Shown here: positions 26,493 to 34,713 of the stretch, in pieces | How positions within the stretch are numbered: position 1 is the stretch's first letter | Layout: every line of letters starts with the position of its first letter | Source of the DNA: Planctomycetaceae bacterium | GTDB taxonomy: Bacteria > Planctomycetota > Planctomycetia > Planctomycetales > Planctomycetaceae | DNA: 36,809 nucleotides | Assembly (NCBI GenBank): GCA_028284485.1 | Contig: JANQRQ010000030.1 | Span: forward strand, 1 to 36,809 | Reading direction: 5' to 3' | The notes under the pieces: generated by a model | What the model saw: the letters and a program-made list of their open reading frames with translations, nothing else | The model's database searches: none | What the model was told of the DNA's origin: nothing | Position numbers and translations under genes: made by a program

Positions 26493-28055
26493 TTATTCTC
26501 GGATCTTAAAGACGAGCAGCGTCCGGTCGTCGGGAGTTCGGCCGCCGTCGATGTGTCGTTCGAATGTTCGCCATACCGATTGCAGGATTTCTTCGGCTGA
26601 CTCATTGATCCGATTTCGCGCTGCCGCGATGACACCGTCGTACGAGAACATCTCTTTCGAGCGTCCCGTGGCCTCCACAATTCCGTCGGTGAAGAGAATG
26701 ATGACGTCCCCGGCTGACAAGTGCACGACCGAGTGGTCGTGAAGAACGTCTTCCGAAACCCCCAACAACATCCCATGGGATGAAAGCCGGCTGCATTGGT
26801 CGCGGCGGATAAGAATCGGAGGAGGGTGGCCCGCATTGGTGTATGTGAACGTACGACATTCCGAATCGAAAACGCCGTAAAGCAACGTCATGAATTGATG
26901 CGACGGAGTGACTTCGCAAAGTGTCTGATTGATCCGCCGTACAATTTGGGTCGTTGCAACATGAGTATCACCGGTGCCAGTCGCAATCGCACGCAATGCA
27001 CCCCGCGCGGCGGTCATAACCATCGCTGCCGGGATTCCATCTCCCGATGCGTCGCCGACGGCAATGGCGGTATGCGTTTCGTCGAACTCGATCAAATCGC
27101 ATAAGTCGCCACCGATTTCCCAACGGCTTTCACAGCGCGCAGCGATTTCAAATCGTTCATTCGACATCTTGATCGATTGGACTTCTCCCGTTTTGCGGCC
27201 CGATACAACTGCCAGCTCTCGTTGAATTCGTTGCTTCGCCTCGCTCTCTTGCAACAGCACAACGCGCTCCAGCACTGCGGCTATTTGCGCTGCTAACGAT
27301 TCGAGCACCAGAAGAGATCGGGAAAGCCGGTCATGACGACGCCGGTCGAAAACCCACAGTGTGCCGAGAGGATCTTCACCCGAACGAATGGGAATGCAAA
27401 CGGCTGTCGTCATTCCGTTCGGTATCCAATCGCGGTACTCCGCATTCTCATCCTGATGGAGAACTAATGGTCCTTGAGATAGGGCAAGCATGTCGGCCGG
27501 CGAAGTCGACAACGCCCGATTCGGATGCGGGATGTGTTCACTGTCGATCATGTGAGAGGCGCGTAGCCGCAAGCAGGCTTCCTTAGCGTCTAAAAGGAAG
27601 AATGCCGATGAATGAAAGTCTGCCAGTTCGACAGCTGCATTCAATAACCGTTGGAGGGCCCCGAGGACATTATCTTCGCTATGAACAGACCGTCCGATAT
27701 CGGCTAACATCGAAACATCTTGTGTTCGCGTGGCCAAATCGCTCGATAGCGACGAAAAACTTCGTGCGAATCCAGCAATTGTTTCTGCGAACTCAATCAC
27801 CGGCAAGTAGTCTGCGACAGGTCCCTCCTGCGGGGGATGAAAAACCTGAAGAGAACCAATCGAATGCTCGCCGTTTCCAATCACTGCATGCCAACAACAA
27901 TCGTTGCCGCTGCTGAAACTGAGGTCGCAAGAATCCTGCACAGCATCATCGCGAACCAGCCGCATCGGCCAGCCCGTCGCTGCGGAAAACCTCCGGCATA
28001 ACTGGTCAATCCAATCAAGCGCGGATTCAGAAAACGGATCGACTTTGGCGGTCAT
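26493..28055 (-). CDS. GAF-domain PP2C/SpoIIE-type (RsbU-like) protein phosphatase
   Basis: The 520-residue protein starts at ATG 28055; no strong ribosome site is visible. The N-terminal 100 residues are of unknown fold. A GAF domain covers about 110-268, followed by a coiled-coil linker (LLQESEAKQRIQREL). The PPM/SpoIIE phosphatase covers about 300-520 with metal residues in WEIGGDLCD (Asp317), GDASGDGIPAAM (334-345), LFTDGIVEA (Asp457) and PDDRTLLV (Asp509/510). Such enzymes dephosphorylate Ser/Thr on anti-sigma-factor antagonists or other proteins. No STAS or anti-sigma gene is adjacent. The nearest possible phosphoprotein source is the Ser/Thr kinase at 20799, but that pairing is only a guess from proximity. 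Dispersed repeat copy C lies just upstream of its start. Confidence 0.9.
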   Translation of the reverse strand: MTAKVDPFSESALDWIDQLCRRFSAATGWPMRLVRDDAVQDSCDLSFSSGNDCCWHAVIGNGEHSIGSLQVFHPPQEGPVADYLPVIEFAETIAGFARSFSSLSSDLATRTQDVSMLADIGRSVHSEDNVLGALQRLLNAAVELADFHSSAFFLLDAKEACLRLRASHMIDSEHIPHPNRALSTSPADMLALSQGPLVLHQDENAEYRDWIPNGMTTAVCIPIRSGEDPLGTLWVFDRRRHDRLSRSLLVLESLAAQIAAVLERVVLLQESEAKQRIQRELAVVSGRKTGEVQSIKMSNERFEIAARCESRWEIGGDLCDLIEFDETHTAIAVGDASGDGIPAAMVMTAARGALRAIATGTGDTHVATTQIVRRINQTLCEVTPSHQFMTLLYGVFDSECRTFTYTNAGHPPPILIRRDQCSRLSSHGMLLGVSEDVLHDHSVVHLSAGDVIILFTDGIVEATGRSKEMFSYDGVIAAARNRINESAEEILQSVWRTFERHIDGGRTPDDRTLLVFKIRE

Positions 28056-28469
28056 GAGGCGTCTTGCAACAAGGGAGGCCGACCCTATAGCGATTTACTT
28101 TTTCTCGTGGGCGTTTCTGGCTCTTGGGAACCGGCAATCAGAGAACGAAACACGATTTTCGCGGCCACAAGTCAGCTTAACACGCTGCAGGGATTCGGCG
28201 GAGTGTCTTCTACAGGACTTCATCGACGCGAGAACTGTCGGAGAATGAAGTCCTTGTGGGATATGCCGATTCGGGGAATTCGGCCAAAAAAACAGGCGTT
28301 TCGTTGCTGGTAATAACGCGATTCGATGAGGACGTGGTTGCGTGAGCCGTTTGTCCGAGGACGCTTGTCAGGGAATCGACGTTCGAATCAGGAGTCATTC
28401 ACAGCACGGGGTTCGAACTGCTGATGTTGCAGGTCATTCTAGGGGGCCGTCGGTAACGCCTGCGAGAAA
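28056..28469. other. 414-bp region between symporter 3' end and phosphatase start
   Basis: It contains repeat copy C (28089-28192). The remainder, 28193-28469, shows no credible gene, terminator or operator by eye. The promoter of the phosphatase must lie here, possibly overlapping the repeat. Confidence 0.45.
28089..28192 (+). repeat. Dispersed repeat copy C
   Basis: It aligns to copy A with the same order of blocks: TTTACTTTTTCTCGTGG, GGCGTTTCTGGCTCTTGGGA, AATCAGAGAACG, CGATTTTCGCGGCCACAAG, CAGC-N7-GCTG. The terminal hairpin is reduced to 4 bp. Unlike A, B and D, it is antisense to the genes on both sides (phosphatase and symporter). Confidence 0.8.
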
Positions 28470-30068
28470 TCAACCTGCACCGGAACTGGATTGCTCCAGT
28501 CGGGCCACAACCGCACAACCGCAGGAATCGCTCCAGACATTCACCGCCGTGCGCAGCATGTCGAGTACACGGTCGACCGCGATAATTATTCCCTGGGCCT
28601 CGAGCGGTAGACCGACAGCCTGCAGAACAATGGCCATCATGACCAGTCCTGCGTGCGGGATTCCGGCAGCTCCGACGCTGGCAAGAAGTGCTGTGACAGC
28701 CACGATAATTTGTGTTTGCAGTGTCATGTCAAAGCCGGGAGTCGCCTGCGCGATAAACAAAACAGCAACAGCTTCGTACAGGGCGGTACCGTCCATATTG
28801 ATCGTTGCCCCCAAGGGAAGCACAAACGAACTGACGTCGTTGGGAACGCCGGCTCGCTTTTCGACCGATGTCATTGTCAACGGCAACGTGCCGTTTGACG
28901 AAGCCGTCGAAAATGCCGTCATTAACGCCGGACTCATCGCTTGTGCGTATTTCCAAGGTGAGCGGCGGGCGACGAATAACAAGATAAGCGGCAAGACAAC
29001 CGTAGCATGGACGACTAACGCGGAGAAGACCGACAGCATATACCACGCCAATGTCTTGAAAATGTCCATACCTTGCGATTGCGTGGCATACAGCATGTAT
29101 CCGAACACACCAATCGGGGCGAGGCGAATAATCGCCGTCGTCAGATTCATCATGACGTCAAAGGCCGAGTTAAAGAAATTCCGCATTGTCTCGGCACTCG
29201 AGCCGCCGGTGCGAATAATGAATACTCCGATCAAAATGCTGAATGTAATAATCGAAAGAAACTCGGCACCCGCGAGCGATTCAACAGGATTGCTGGGAAT
29301 CATGTTGTTAATCAAATCAACAAACACGCCAATTAACGTCTGGTCTCTTCCATAGACCGTGGCACCTTCGGTCCCGGGGAGGTGGGCTCCCGTGCCGGGC
29401 TGAATGATGTTGACGGCCGCGATGCCAGTCGTAATCGCCAGCAGGCTGGTAGAGAGGTAATACAAGAATGTCTTACCAAACATGGCTCCGAGCCGACTCG
29501 TATTCCCCAACCCGGAAACACCACTGATCAGCGACGTCACGATCAATGGTACGGTTACCATCTTCAGCAATCGCAAGAAGATATCGCCGATGTACTTCCC
29601 AGCGATGGCAATTCGGCTTCCGGTGGAACCGCCATGGGTTTCGTAGATTTCGTCCCACTCGGGAATCGATCGACTGAACTCATCGGGTGACGACGCCAAA
29701 TCGGTCGTGATCACTGTTCGCCCATCGTGTAGGCGTGTGTAATTCAGCGAGATATTGACACCATCTTCGGAGAAATGAAGATTTCTGCCGGTGATTGATA
29801 CGGTCAAGTCCTCGGGAACGTCCAAGGCCTGATACTGTTCGGCGATATCCGGATACATTTCGCGGAATCCGGCGATGTCGTCAAACAACTCGGTCTGCAG
29901 TGCCGTGCCTGCCGTATCACGCGATGTGACACGAATACCGTCTTCGATCGTCTCAACGTTAACACTGATATCGTCGAGGGTAATATCCCCGGGATTGAAG
30001 CATATTCCGAGGACGCTGCCTGCAATCAATGCGATAAGAATTTGATATTGAAGCGGCATTCGTATCAT
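28470..30068 (-). CDS. Dicarboxylate/amino acid:cation symporter (DAACS) with large extra domain
   Basis: The protein has 532 residues from ATG 30068 (MIRMPLQYQILIALIAG). Frames open further upstream, but TM1 should be near the N-terminus; ATG 30059 is an alternative. Family motifs are present: LLKMVTVPLIVTSLISGV (TM2 region), SSNGTLPLTM (serine-rich hairpin loop), GATINMDGTALYEA (NMDGT substrate/cation site) and a C-terminal helix with DRVLDMLRTAVNVWSD. Between TM1 and TM2 lies about 125 residues of soluble sequence (about 27-152; strands such as LTVSITGRNLHFSEDGVNISL), where typical GltP/DctA proteins have about 20-25. It probably imports C4-dicarboxylates, glutamate or aspartate with Na+ or H+. 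It lies 80 bp after the oxidoreductase gene and is probably in its operon. Confidence 0.88.
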   Translation of the reverse strand: MIRMPLQYQILIALIAGSVLGICFNPGDITLDDISVNVETIEDGIRVTSRDTAGTALQTELFDDIAGFREMYPDIAEQYQALDVPEDLTVSITGRNLHFSEDGVNISLNYTRLHDGRTVITTDLASSPDEFSRSIPEWDEIYETHGGSTGSRIAIAGKYIGDIFLRLLKMVTVPLIVTSLISGVSGLGNTSRLGAMFGKTFLYYLSTSLLAITTGIAAVNIIQPGTGAHLPGTEGATVYGRDQTLIGVFVDLINNMIPSNPVESLAGAEFLSIITFSILIGVFIIRTGGSSAETMRNFFNSAFDVMMNLTTAIIRLAPIGVFGYMLYATQSQGMDIFKTLAWYMLSVFSALVVHATVVLPLILLFVARRSPWKYAQAMSPALMTAFSTASSNGTLPLTMTSVEKRAGVPNDVSSFVLPLGATINMDGTALYEAVAVLFIAQATPGFDMTLQTQIIVAVTALLASVGAAGIPHAGLVMMAIVLQAVGLPLEAQGIIIAVDRVLDMLRTAVNVWSDSCGCAVVARLEQSSSGAG

Positions 30069-30148
30069 GGCGCACTGCAGTCCCGATTTGGTTCCCGCGA
30101 AATGTCGACCGAACAATCCCTATGCTCAACAAACGCTCGCCGTTCGCC

Positions 30149-31348
30149 TCAGGGGCGTGCAAGTTCGTGCTTAAGCGGTAGCCAAGCACCGTTTTCCTTG
30201 CTGCTGGCTACGCATTGCTGAATAAAGTACATCCCCTCGACGCCGTCATAAACGTTGGGATAAATCGTATTCTTCTTTTCGAACTCCTCACCGGAATGCC
30301 GCTTAACCATGTCGTCGTATGCGGCGCGGTACACGTTCGCAAAGGCCTCGAAGAATGCCTCAGGATGGCCCGACGGCAATCGGCATGCCGCCTTGCCGGA
30401 ATCGTTGAGGAACGGCGCATTGGGATCACGCGTATACAATGCATGCGGCTGCCCGTTTCGCCGAACCAGCATCTTGTTCGGCTCTTCCTGACGCCAAGCG
30501 ATGGCCCCTTTCGTTCCATCGATTTCGATGAACAGATCGTTTTCCCGTCCATGTGAAATCTGACTGGCTGTCACGGAACCGAGGGCTCCGTTTTCAAATC
30601 GAATCACCGCATGGCCGTAGTCATCAAGCTGCCGTCCCGGGGCGAAAATCTTGAGGTTGCACGATACTTCCTCGGGAAGTAGTCCAGTCATATATCGAGC
30701 CAGATTGTAGGCATGTGTCCCGATGTCACCAAAGGCGCCAGCGGCTCCAGACTTTGCAGGATCGGTGCGCCAAGCCGCCTGCTTTTGCTCTTCCGATTCG
30801 AGTCGCGTTCTGAGCCATCCCTGTATGTAGTTCGATCGGATCGCTTGAATTTCTCCGAGTTCCCCGGAAAGCGCCATTTCGCGGGCAGCACGCACCAAGG
30901 GGTAACCGGTGTAGTTATGCGTCACAGCGAACACAACGCCAGATTTTTCGACGATCGTGGCAAGTTCTTCTGCCTGGGCCAAATCAAACGTCATCGGTTT
31001 ATCGCAGATCACATTGAATCCCGCTTCCAACATTGTCTTTGCGATTGGAAAGTGGGTGTGATTCGGAGTGGCGACGCTGACAAAGTCGACGCGGGCATCT
31101 TCTGGAAGTGCCGCCTCTTTTTCGGCGAGTTCCTCATACGAACCGTACGCCCGGTCGGCGGCAATATCGTAGGAAGGCGCCGAGGCCTTTGCCTTTTCCG
31201 CATTCGAAGACAATGCACCGGCAACCAAAGCCGCTCGGTTGTCAAGAATAGCAGCTGTTGCATGAACGCGACCGATAAACGAACCTTGACCGCCCCCGAC
31301 GAGAGCCATTCGAAGCTTACGATTCAACGGTCCATTGGTGGATTCCAT
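30149..31348 (-). CDS. Gfo/Idh/MocA family oxidoreductase
   Basis: The protein has 399 residues. ATG 31348 has GAGGAG about 8 nt upstream and is preferred over the frame start at 31378. The Rossmann motif is [16 protein letters not shown] (about 14-29). The EKP-type motif is CDKPMTFD, followed by [10 protein letters not shown]. The active-site region is [17 protein letters not shown], with HG and HRE-type residues in [15 protein letters not shown]. The C-terminal part ([17 protein letters not shown]) is typical of a long planctomycete subgroup related to sugar/inositol dehydrogenases. The likely reaction is NAD(P)-dependent oxidation of a sugar or cyclitol. It shares an apparent operon with the DAACS symporter downstream, but the substrate is unknown. 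Confidence 0.87.
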   Translation of the reverse strand: MESTNGPLNRKLRMALVGGGQGSFIGRVHATAAILDNRAALVAGALSSNAEKAKASAPSYDIAADRAYGSYEELAEKEAALPEDARVDFVSVATPNHTHFPIAKTMLEAGFNVICDKPMTFDLAQAEELATIVEKSGVVFAVTHNYTGYPLVRAAREMALSGELGEIQAIRSNYIQGWLRTRLESEEQKQAAWRTDPAKSGAAGAFGDIGTHAYNLARYMTGLLPEEVSCNLKIFAPGRQLDDYGHAVIRFENGALGSVTASQISHGRENDLFIEIDGTKGAIAWRQEEPNKMLVRRNGQPHALYTRDPNAPFLNDSGKAACRLPSGHPEAFFEAFANVYRAAYDDMVKRHSGEEFEKKNTIYPNVYDGVEGMYFIQQCVASSKENGAWLPLKHELARP

Positions 31349-31511
31349 GATGTGTCTCCTCTTCAGATTCGTCTGCAACCAATCGATCCGGCCGGTCCGT
31401 CGACGACGGCTTGAATGCGTTGCCGTTCAATAACAATAACGAGCAGGAAGCAAGTCCGCTTAACTGTCCGGTACAACGCATACCGAACCAGAAACTGAGT
31501 TGATTCGTAAT

Positions 31512-31526
31512 CGGCAGAATCTGCCG
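31512..31526. promoter_or_regulatory. Perfect 15-bp palindrome, candidate operator
   Basis: CGGCAGA-A-TCTGCCG is a perfect 7-bp inverted repeat around one base, 164 bp upstream of the oxidoreductase start. It has no T-run on either side, so it is not a terminator. Odd-length palindromes of this size are typical of dimeric repressor sites. Confidence 0.35.
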
Positions 31527-31713
31527 GTCGGAAAATTGTCGGAACTTGGAGCGAGATATTCCTGTAACTCCCTTGAGCCGGCCAGAATAACGCTCCGCAA
31601 CGGCAATCGCAACTACCGTGAGTACTCAAGGCCTCCCGACAAACGACCGGCTACACCCCACCGACAAAGAATTGAGGGTAGCCATCGATCGTCGAAATGA
31701 CTAAATTTAACGT

Positions 31714-31728
31714 TGATAATGATTTCAA
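31714..31728. promoter_or_regulatory. Fur-box-like element
   Basis: TGATAATGATTTCAA resembles the 7-1-7 Fur core TGATAAT-N-ATTATCA: the left half is perfect, while the right half matches only in part. It lies about 145 bp upstream of the anchored protein at 31874 in a locally AT-rich stretch. No iron genes are nearby. Confidence 0.3.
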
Positions 31729-31873
31729 TTGCCTCAGTCTGCATTATGATTTTGGTAGACAGGCGAGGCGGGAGTGCCCCGTTTTCGGTTTGCGACGTTA
31801 GCAGTAAGCGTAAAGGCCAACGCCGCTACCTACCGCAAAACAACGCGATTTCGTAAATGTGGAGGACAATGCC

Positions 31874-32383
31874 GTGAAGTTGAATGGTTCGGACAATCGA
31901 ACAGTGTGGCTCATCGCGGGTCTGCTAGTTGGTTTAGGGTTGTCGTACTTTTGGCCGCATGAACCGGTACAGGCTATCGGAGTCGACCGCGCCGATGAGT
32001 TTTCGATGCTGACCTGTGAAACCGGGCTAGGCGGAGCTGAAGCAGTCTTCGTGCTCGACTTTTTGACAGGTCGCATCGTCGGCGCCGCGCTGAGTGCGCA
32101 AACCGGAAAGTTCACGCAGATCTACCAGCACAACGTTGCCGCCGATTTCAAAGTCGATCCGCAGAAGAGACCGCATTATGTCATGATTTCCGGACGAGCT
32201 GATCTCCCACGCGGTCGGAGCAATCCTGGGGCGAGCTTAATCTACGTCGGCGAATTGACCTCGGGACTCGTACTGACCTACGCATTCCCCTATCAAGTCA
32301 ATAACCGCAACAAGGTCACTTCACCGCTTCCGCTCTTGCCGGTCGACCAGTTCCGATTCCGGCAATCGATGGCAGCGCAATAA
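31874..32383 (+). CDS. Small membrane-anchored protein, unknown function
   Basis: The protein has 169 residues from GTG 31874, chosen because GGAGG ends 8 nt upstream; the GTG at 31859 would precede that site. One N-terminal membrane segment (VWLIAGLLVGLGLSYFW, about 11-28) is followed by PHEPVQA and a soluble domain (about 35-169), so it is either a signal-anchored or an exported protein. The soluble part has CETGLGGAEAVFVLDFLTGRIVGAAL, which looks like a beta-propeller-type repeat strand, and a later GELTSGLVLTYAFPY. I recognise no named family. A strong terminator follows the stop by 33 bp, so it is monocistronic. Confidence 0.7.
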   Translation: MKLNGSDNRTVWLIAGLLVGLGLSYFWPHEPVQAIGVDRADEFSMLTCETGLGGAEAVFVLDFLTGRIVGAALSAQTGKFTQIYQHNVAADFKVDPQKRPHYVMISGRADLPRGRSNPGASLIYVGELTSGLVLTYAFPYQVNNRNKVTSPLPLLPVDQFRFRQSMAAQ

Positions 32384-32414
32384 AGCGTCGTCTCAGTTTT
32401 TCAACGTGAATCGC

Positions 32415-33656
32415 TCAGCCGGATGGTTTGCCATCCGGCTTTTTTTGCGCTCCGATTCTCGACGCGATGATCGCCCGCGATTTTCCGCCGACCTTTGCAA
32501 AGATCAAGACACCGGGACGTTGACCGTTCAGTGGTAGTTTTCTTCGAATCGCATCAGCCTGAATGGGAATGTGTCGGCACTTGATCTCCACTTGCGAGAA
32601 ATCTGCTTGCCGAAAGTAGCGCCGAATATCCCGGGTGTTGTTCGACAAATCGGCCTCGACGCGAAACGTTTGCACGAAGGGTGAGGTTACCTCTTTATCG
32701 CCGGTCAAATACTCTTCGGCGTCATCGAGCCTGGTGAGTTGGAGATGTTCGCACAATTTATCCACGAGCCCCGCACGCACGACTGCAGGATCGGGATCAA
32801 ATACAAAAGAACCGACCGCACCAACATCTGTTCGAAACTCCATCGGGTTGCCGTAAATTGTCTCGCCGGACGGTAGCACTGTTGCACGGTAGGGGCATTC
32901 ACCGGCGAGTTGCCCAAACCATATCGTCGCTTCCTTGCACTCTCCGTTGAGGCTGATCAATTCGACCTCCGCACCTGGGAACTTATCGAAAAAATTGCTT
33001 GCTGGACTCGTCTTGATGGCACCGCCCGTGAATTCATGAGTCATCCGTCGCAGAAACTCCAATCCCGGTACGCAATCTTCCAATCGAACAGCCCGACGAT
33101 GCGATTGCCGACGGTCCGGGTCGATGTGCAGCAATCCATCTCGTCGGCACAACGATTCGACATCACTGCATACAAAGTCGATACGATCGGCAACCTGGTA
33201 CACTTCGGAGTTCCACTTCGCGCGCAGGCAATTTGCAAACTGATTGTCGACAGCGATGACCTCGCTGCGATCTGCTAACGCGATCGAATCGGCTCCGATC
33301 CCACAACAAAAATCATAAACGGTCCCCTGAAATCGCCCTGCCTTATGGCGTGCCACCGGCTCCGATGTGGCCTGCTCGAATCCTTGTCTATCAAACCACA
33401 TTTCGCTGGCACGGCTGAATTTTCCGAACGCTTTTCGGCGAACGTCTCGCAGCGTCAGGGCCGCACGAACGACGTCGTCCTCGTAATTTTTGCGCAATTC
33501 CCGCTGGATTTGGAATTCCGATCGTGAATCGGAATCGATGCGGCGCAATATCTCAGGCGTCTCTTTCAAGAAATGCAGGATTTGGACTTCATCCAATTTT
33601 TCACGGTCCTTGCACCTCGGCGGCGCCTGGTTCGATTTGCAAATGATTTTCCGCAC
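32415..33656 (-). CDS. Class I SAM-dependent methyltransferase with THUMP-like C-terminal domain
   Basis: The frame has 413 residues from GTG 33656. A TTG 63 bp further in, preceded by AAGGA, is an alternative start (LDEVQILHFL). An N-terminal helical region (ILRRIDSDSRSEFQIQREL) is followed by the Rossmann-like methyltransferase core: motif I VYDFCCGIGADSIALA, an acidic residue ending the next strand in VIAVDNQ, and motif IV LLHIDPDRR. The last 90 residues (QADFSQVEIKCRHIPIQADAIRRKLPL, then GVLIFAKVGGKSRAI) match the Pfam THUMP_like domain often fused to such enzymes. The substrate is probably RNA, but this is unproven. The C-terminal codons overlap the convergent terminator hairpin. Confidence 0.85.
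   Translation of the reverse strand: MRKIICKSNQAPPRCKDREKLDEVQILHFLKETPEILRRIDSDSRSEFQIQRELRKNYEDDVVRAALTLRDVRRKAFGKFSRASEMWFDRQGFEQATSEPVARHKAGRFQGTVYDFCCGIGADSIALADRSEVIAVDNQFANCLRAKWNSEVYQVADRIDFVCSDVESLCRRDGLLHIDPDRRQSHRRAVRLEDCVPGLEFLRRMTHEFTGGAIKTSPASNFFDKFPGAEVELISLNGECKEATIWFGQLAGECPYRATVLPSGETIYGNPMEFRTDVGAVGSFVFDPDPAVVRAGLVDKLCEHLQLTRLDDAEEYLTGDKEVTSPFVQTFRVEADLSNNTRDIRRYFRQADFSQVEIKCRHIPIQADAIRRKLPLNGQRPGVLIFAKVGGKSRAIIASRIGAQKKPDGKPSG
32417..32446 (+). terminator. Rho-independent terminator overlapping the convergent gene's 3' end
   Basis: There is a perfect 10-bp stem AGCCGGATGG/CCATCCGGCT (32417-32426 with 32431-32440), loop TTTG, then TTTTTT. It terminates the rightward gene ending at 32383. 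The same bases encode the last residues (QKKPDGKPSG) of the leftward methyltransferase, whose stop is at 32415. Confidence 0.9.
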
Positions 33657-33738
33657 GACTAGAGTGGAATTCTAACAAAGTGCGTCGAATTGTGTCGTTG
33701 CTTGATCGTTTCGTAGCTAGTTCTTGGCCGAGAGGCAG

Positions 33739-34713
33739 ATGCATATTCCCGATGGTTTTCTCAGTGCACCAGTTTGTGCCGCAACAGGAGCCGTTTCACT
33801 CGGCGCTGTCGGGTACAGTGTTCGCCGGCTGAAGGATTCACTTTCGGAACGGACGATTCCGCTGACCGGAATGATGTCAGCCATGGTGTTTGCTGGTCAG
33901 ATGATCAACTTTCCGATTCCCGGCGCTCTCGTCTCCGGGCACTTGATGGGCGGAGTTCTGGCAGCCGTCATCTTAGGTCCATGGGCCGGCTGCGTCGCGT
34001 TGACATTAGTGCTCGTCGTGCAATGGGCCTTGTTTGCCGATGGCGGCATGCTGGCTTTGGGAGCCAACATTCTGCATATGGCAGTGATTGGCTCGTTGGG
34101 AGGCTACGCGCTTTACTCCACCATTCGTAACTTCCTGGGACGAAATGCGCGTGCGACAGTCACCGGAGCGGTCATCGCTTCCTGGTTTTCGGTGATGGCA
34201 GCTGCCGCCATGTTTTGTGTCGAATTCGGCGTCTCCCATGCCGGACAGGGTTACAGTTTTCGCAACCTGTTTGCGCTAATGGTCGCCTATCATTCGCTAA
34301 TCGGAATCGGCGAAGCGCTGATCACCGGACTGGCAGTGAGTTTTGTGTTGGCACAACGGCCCGACTTGATCTACGAACCGAAGGCTACCCGCTCCATTCA
34401 TCAACCGATATCACGGACTCTTGCTGCCGGCTTGGTTTGCGCTCTCGCGATTGCCGCCTTCCTTTCACCGTTTGCATCGGCGTTTGACGACGGCTTGGAA
34501 GCGGTCGCAGTCAAGATTGGATTCGACGAACTCGAATCTGGCAAATCATTGCTACTTGACGACTACGAAATTCCGGCGTTGACTGGCGATTGGCAGACAT
34601 TTTCGGTGTCGGCTGCCGGCCTATTGGGGACAATTTCGGTGTTTGTCATTGCGTTACTACTGGGCCGCTCAATCACTCCGTCCCCATCTTTGGCCGAGGC
34701 ACCTCGTGAGTGA
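33739..34713 (+). CDS. cbiM: Cobalt/nickel ECF transporter S-component CbiM with C-terminal PDGLE-like region
   Basis: The protein has 324 residues from ATG 33739, giving the N-terminus MHIPDGFLSAP. In CbiM/NikM structures the first residues, including His2, bind the metal, so the upstream TTG at 33724 must be wrong. About seven membrane segments cover residues 1-210, with the conserved SGHLMGGVLAA, ADGGMLALGANILHMA and SFRNLFALMVAYHSLIG. The last 100 residues contain two further membrane segments around FDDGLEAVAVKIGF, a PDGLE/CbiN-like domain, which explains the absence of a separate cbiN. The gene overlaps cbiQ by 8 bp. Either Co2+ or Ni2+ could be transported. No cobalamin riboswitch or NikR site was recognised upstream. 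Confidence 0.92.
   Translation: MHIPDGFLSAPVCAATGAVSLGAVGYSVRRLKDSLSERTIPLTGMMSAMVFAGQMINFPIPGALVSGHLMGGVLAAVILGPWAGCVALTLVLVVQWALFADGGMLALGANILHMAVIGSLGGYALYSTIRNFLGRNARATVTGAVIASWFSVMAAAAMFCVEFGVSHAGQGYSFRNLFALMVAYHSLIGIGEALITGLAVSFVLAQRPDLIYEPKATRSIHQPISRTLAAGLVCALAIAAFLSPFASAFDDGLEAVAVKIGFDELESGKSLLLDDYEIPALTGDWQTFSVSAAGLLGTISVFVIALLLGRSITPSPSLAEAPRE

Larger units (their letters stand above)
31349..31873. other. 525-bp divergent intergenic region with two palindromic motifs
   Basis: This region lies between the leftward oxidoreductase and the rightward anchored protein, so it carries both promoters. It holds the 15-bp palindrome at 31512-31526 and a Fur-box-like element at 31714-31728 (separate entries). 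No gene is supported here; open frames lack ribosome sites. Confidence 0.45.

Noticed and set aside
5468..28192. Dispersed repeat as a protein-coding module (the core reads GVSGSWEPAI-like in one frame)
   Set aside because: The frame is kept mainly because the copies lack indels. Differences are not concentrated at third positions, B and D have stops at the end, and no start or ribosome site precedes it.
33657..33738. Cobalamin riboswitch before cbiM
   Set aside because: The gap to the divergent gene is only about 80 bp, too short for a B12 riboswitch, and no B12-box-like sequence is seen.
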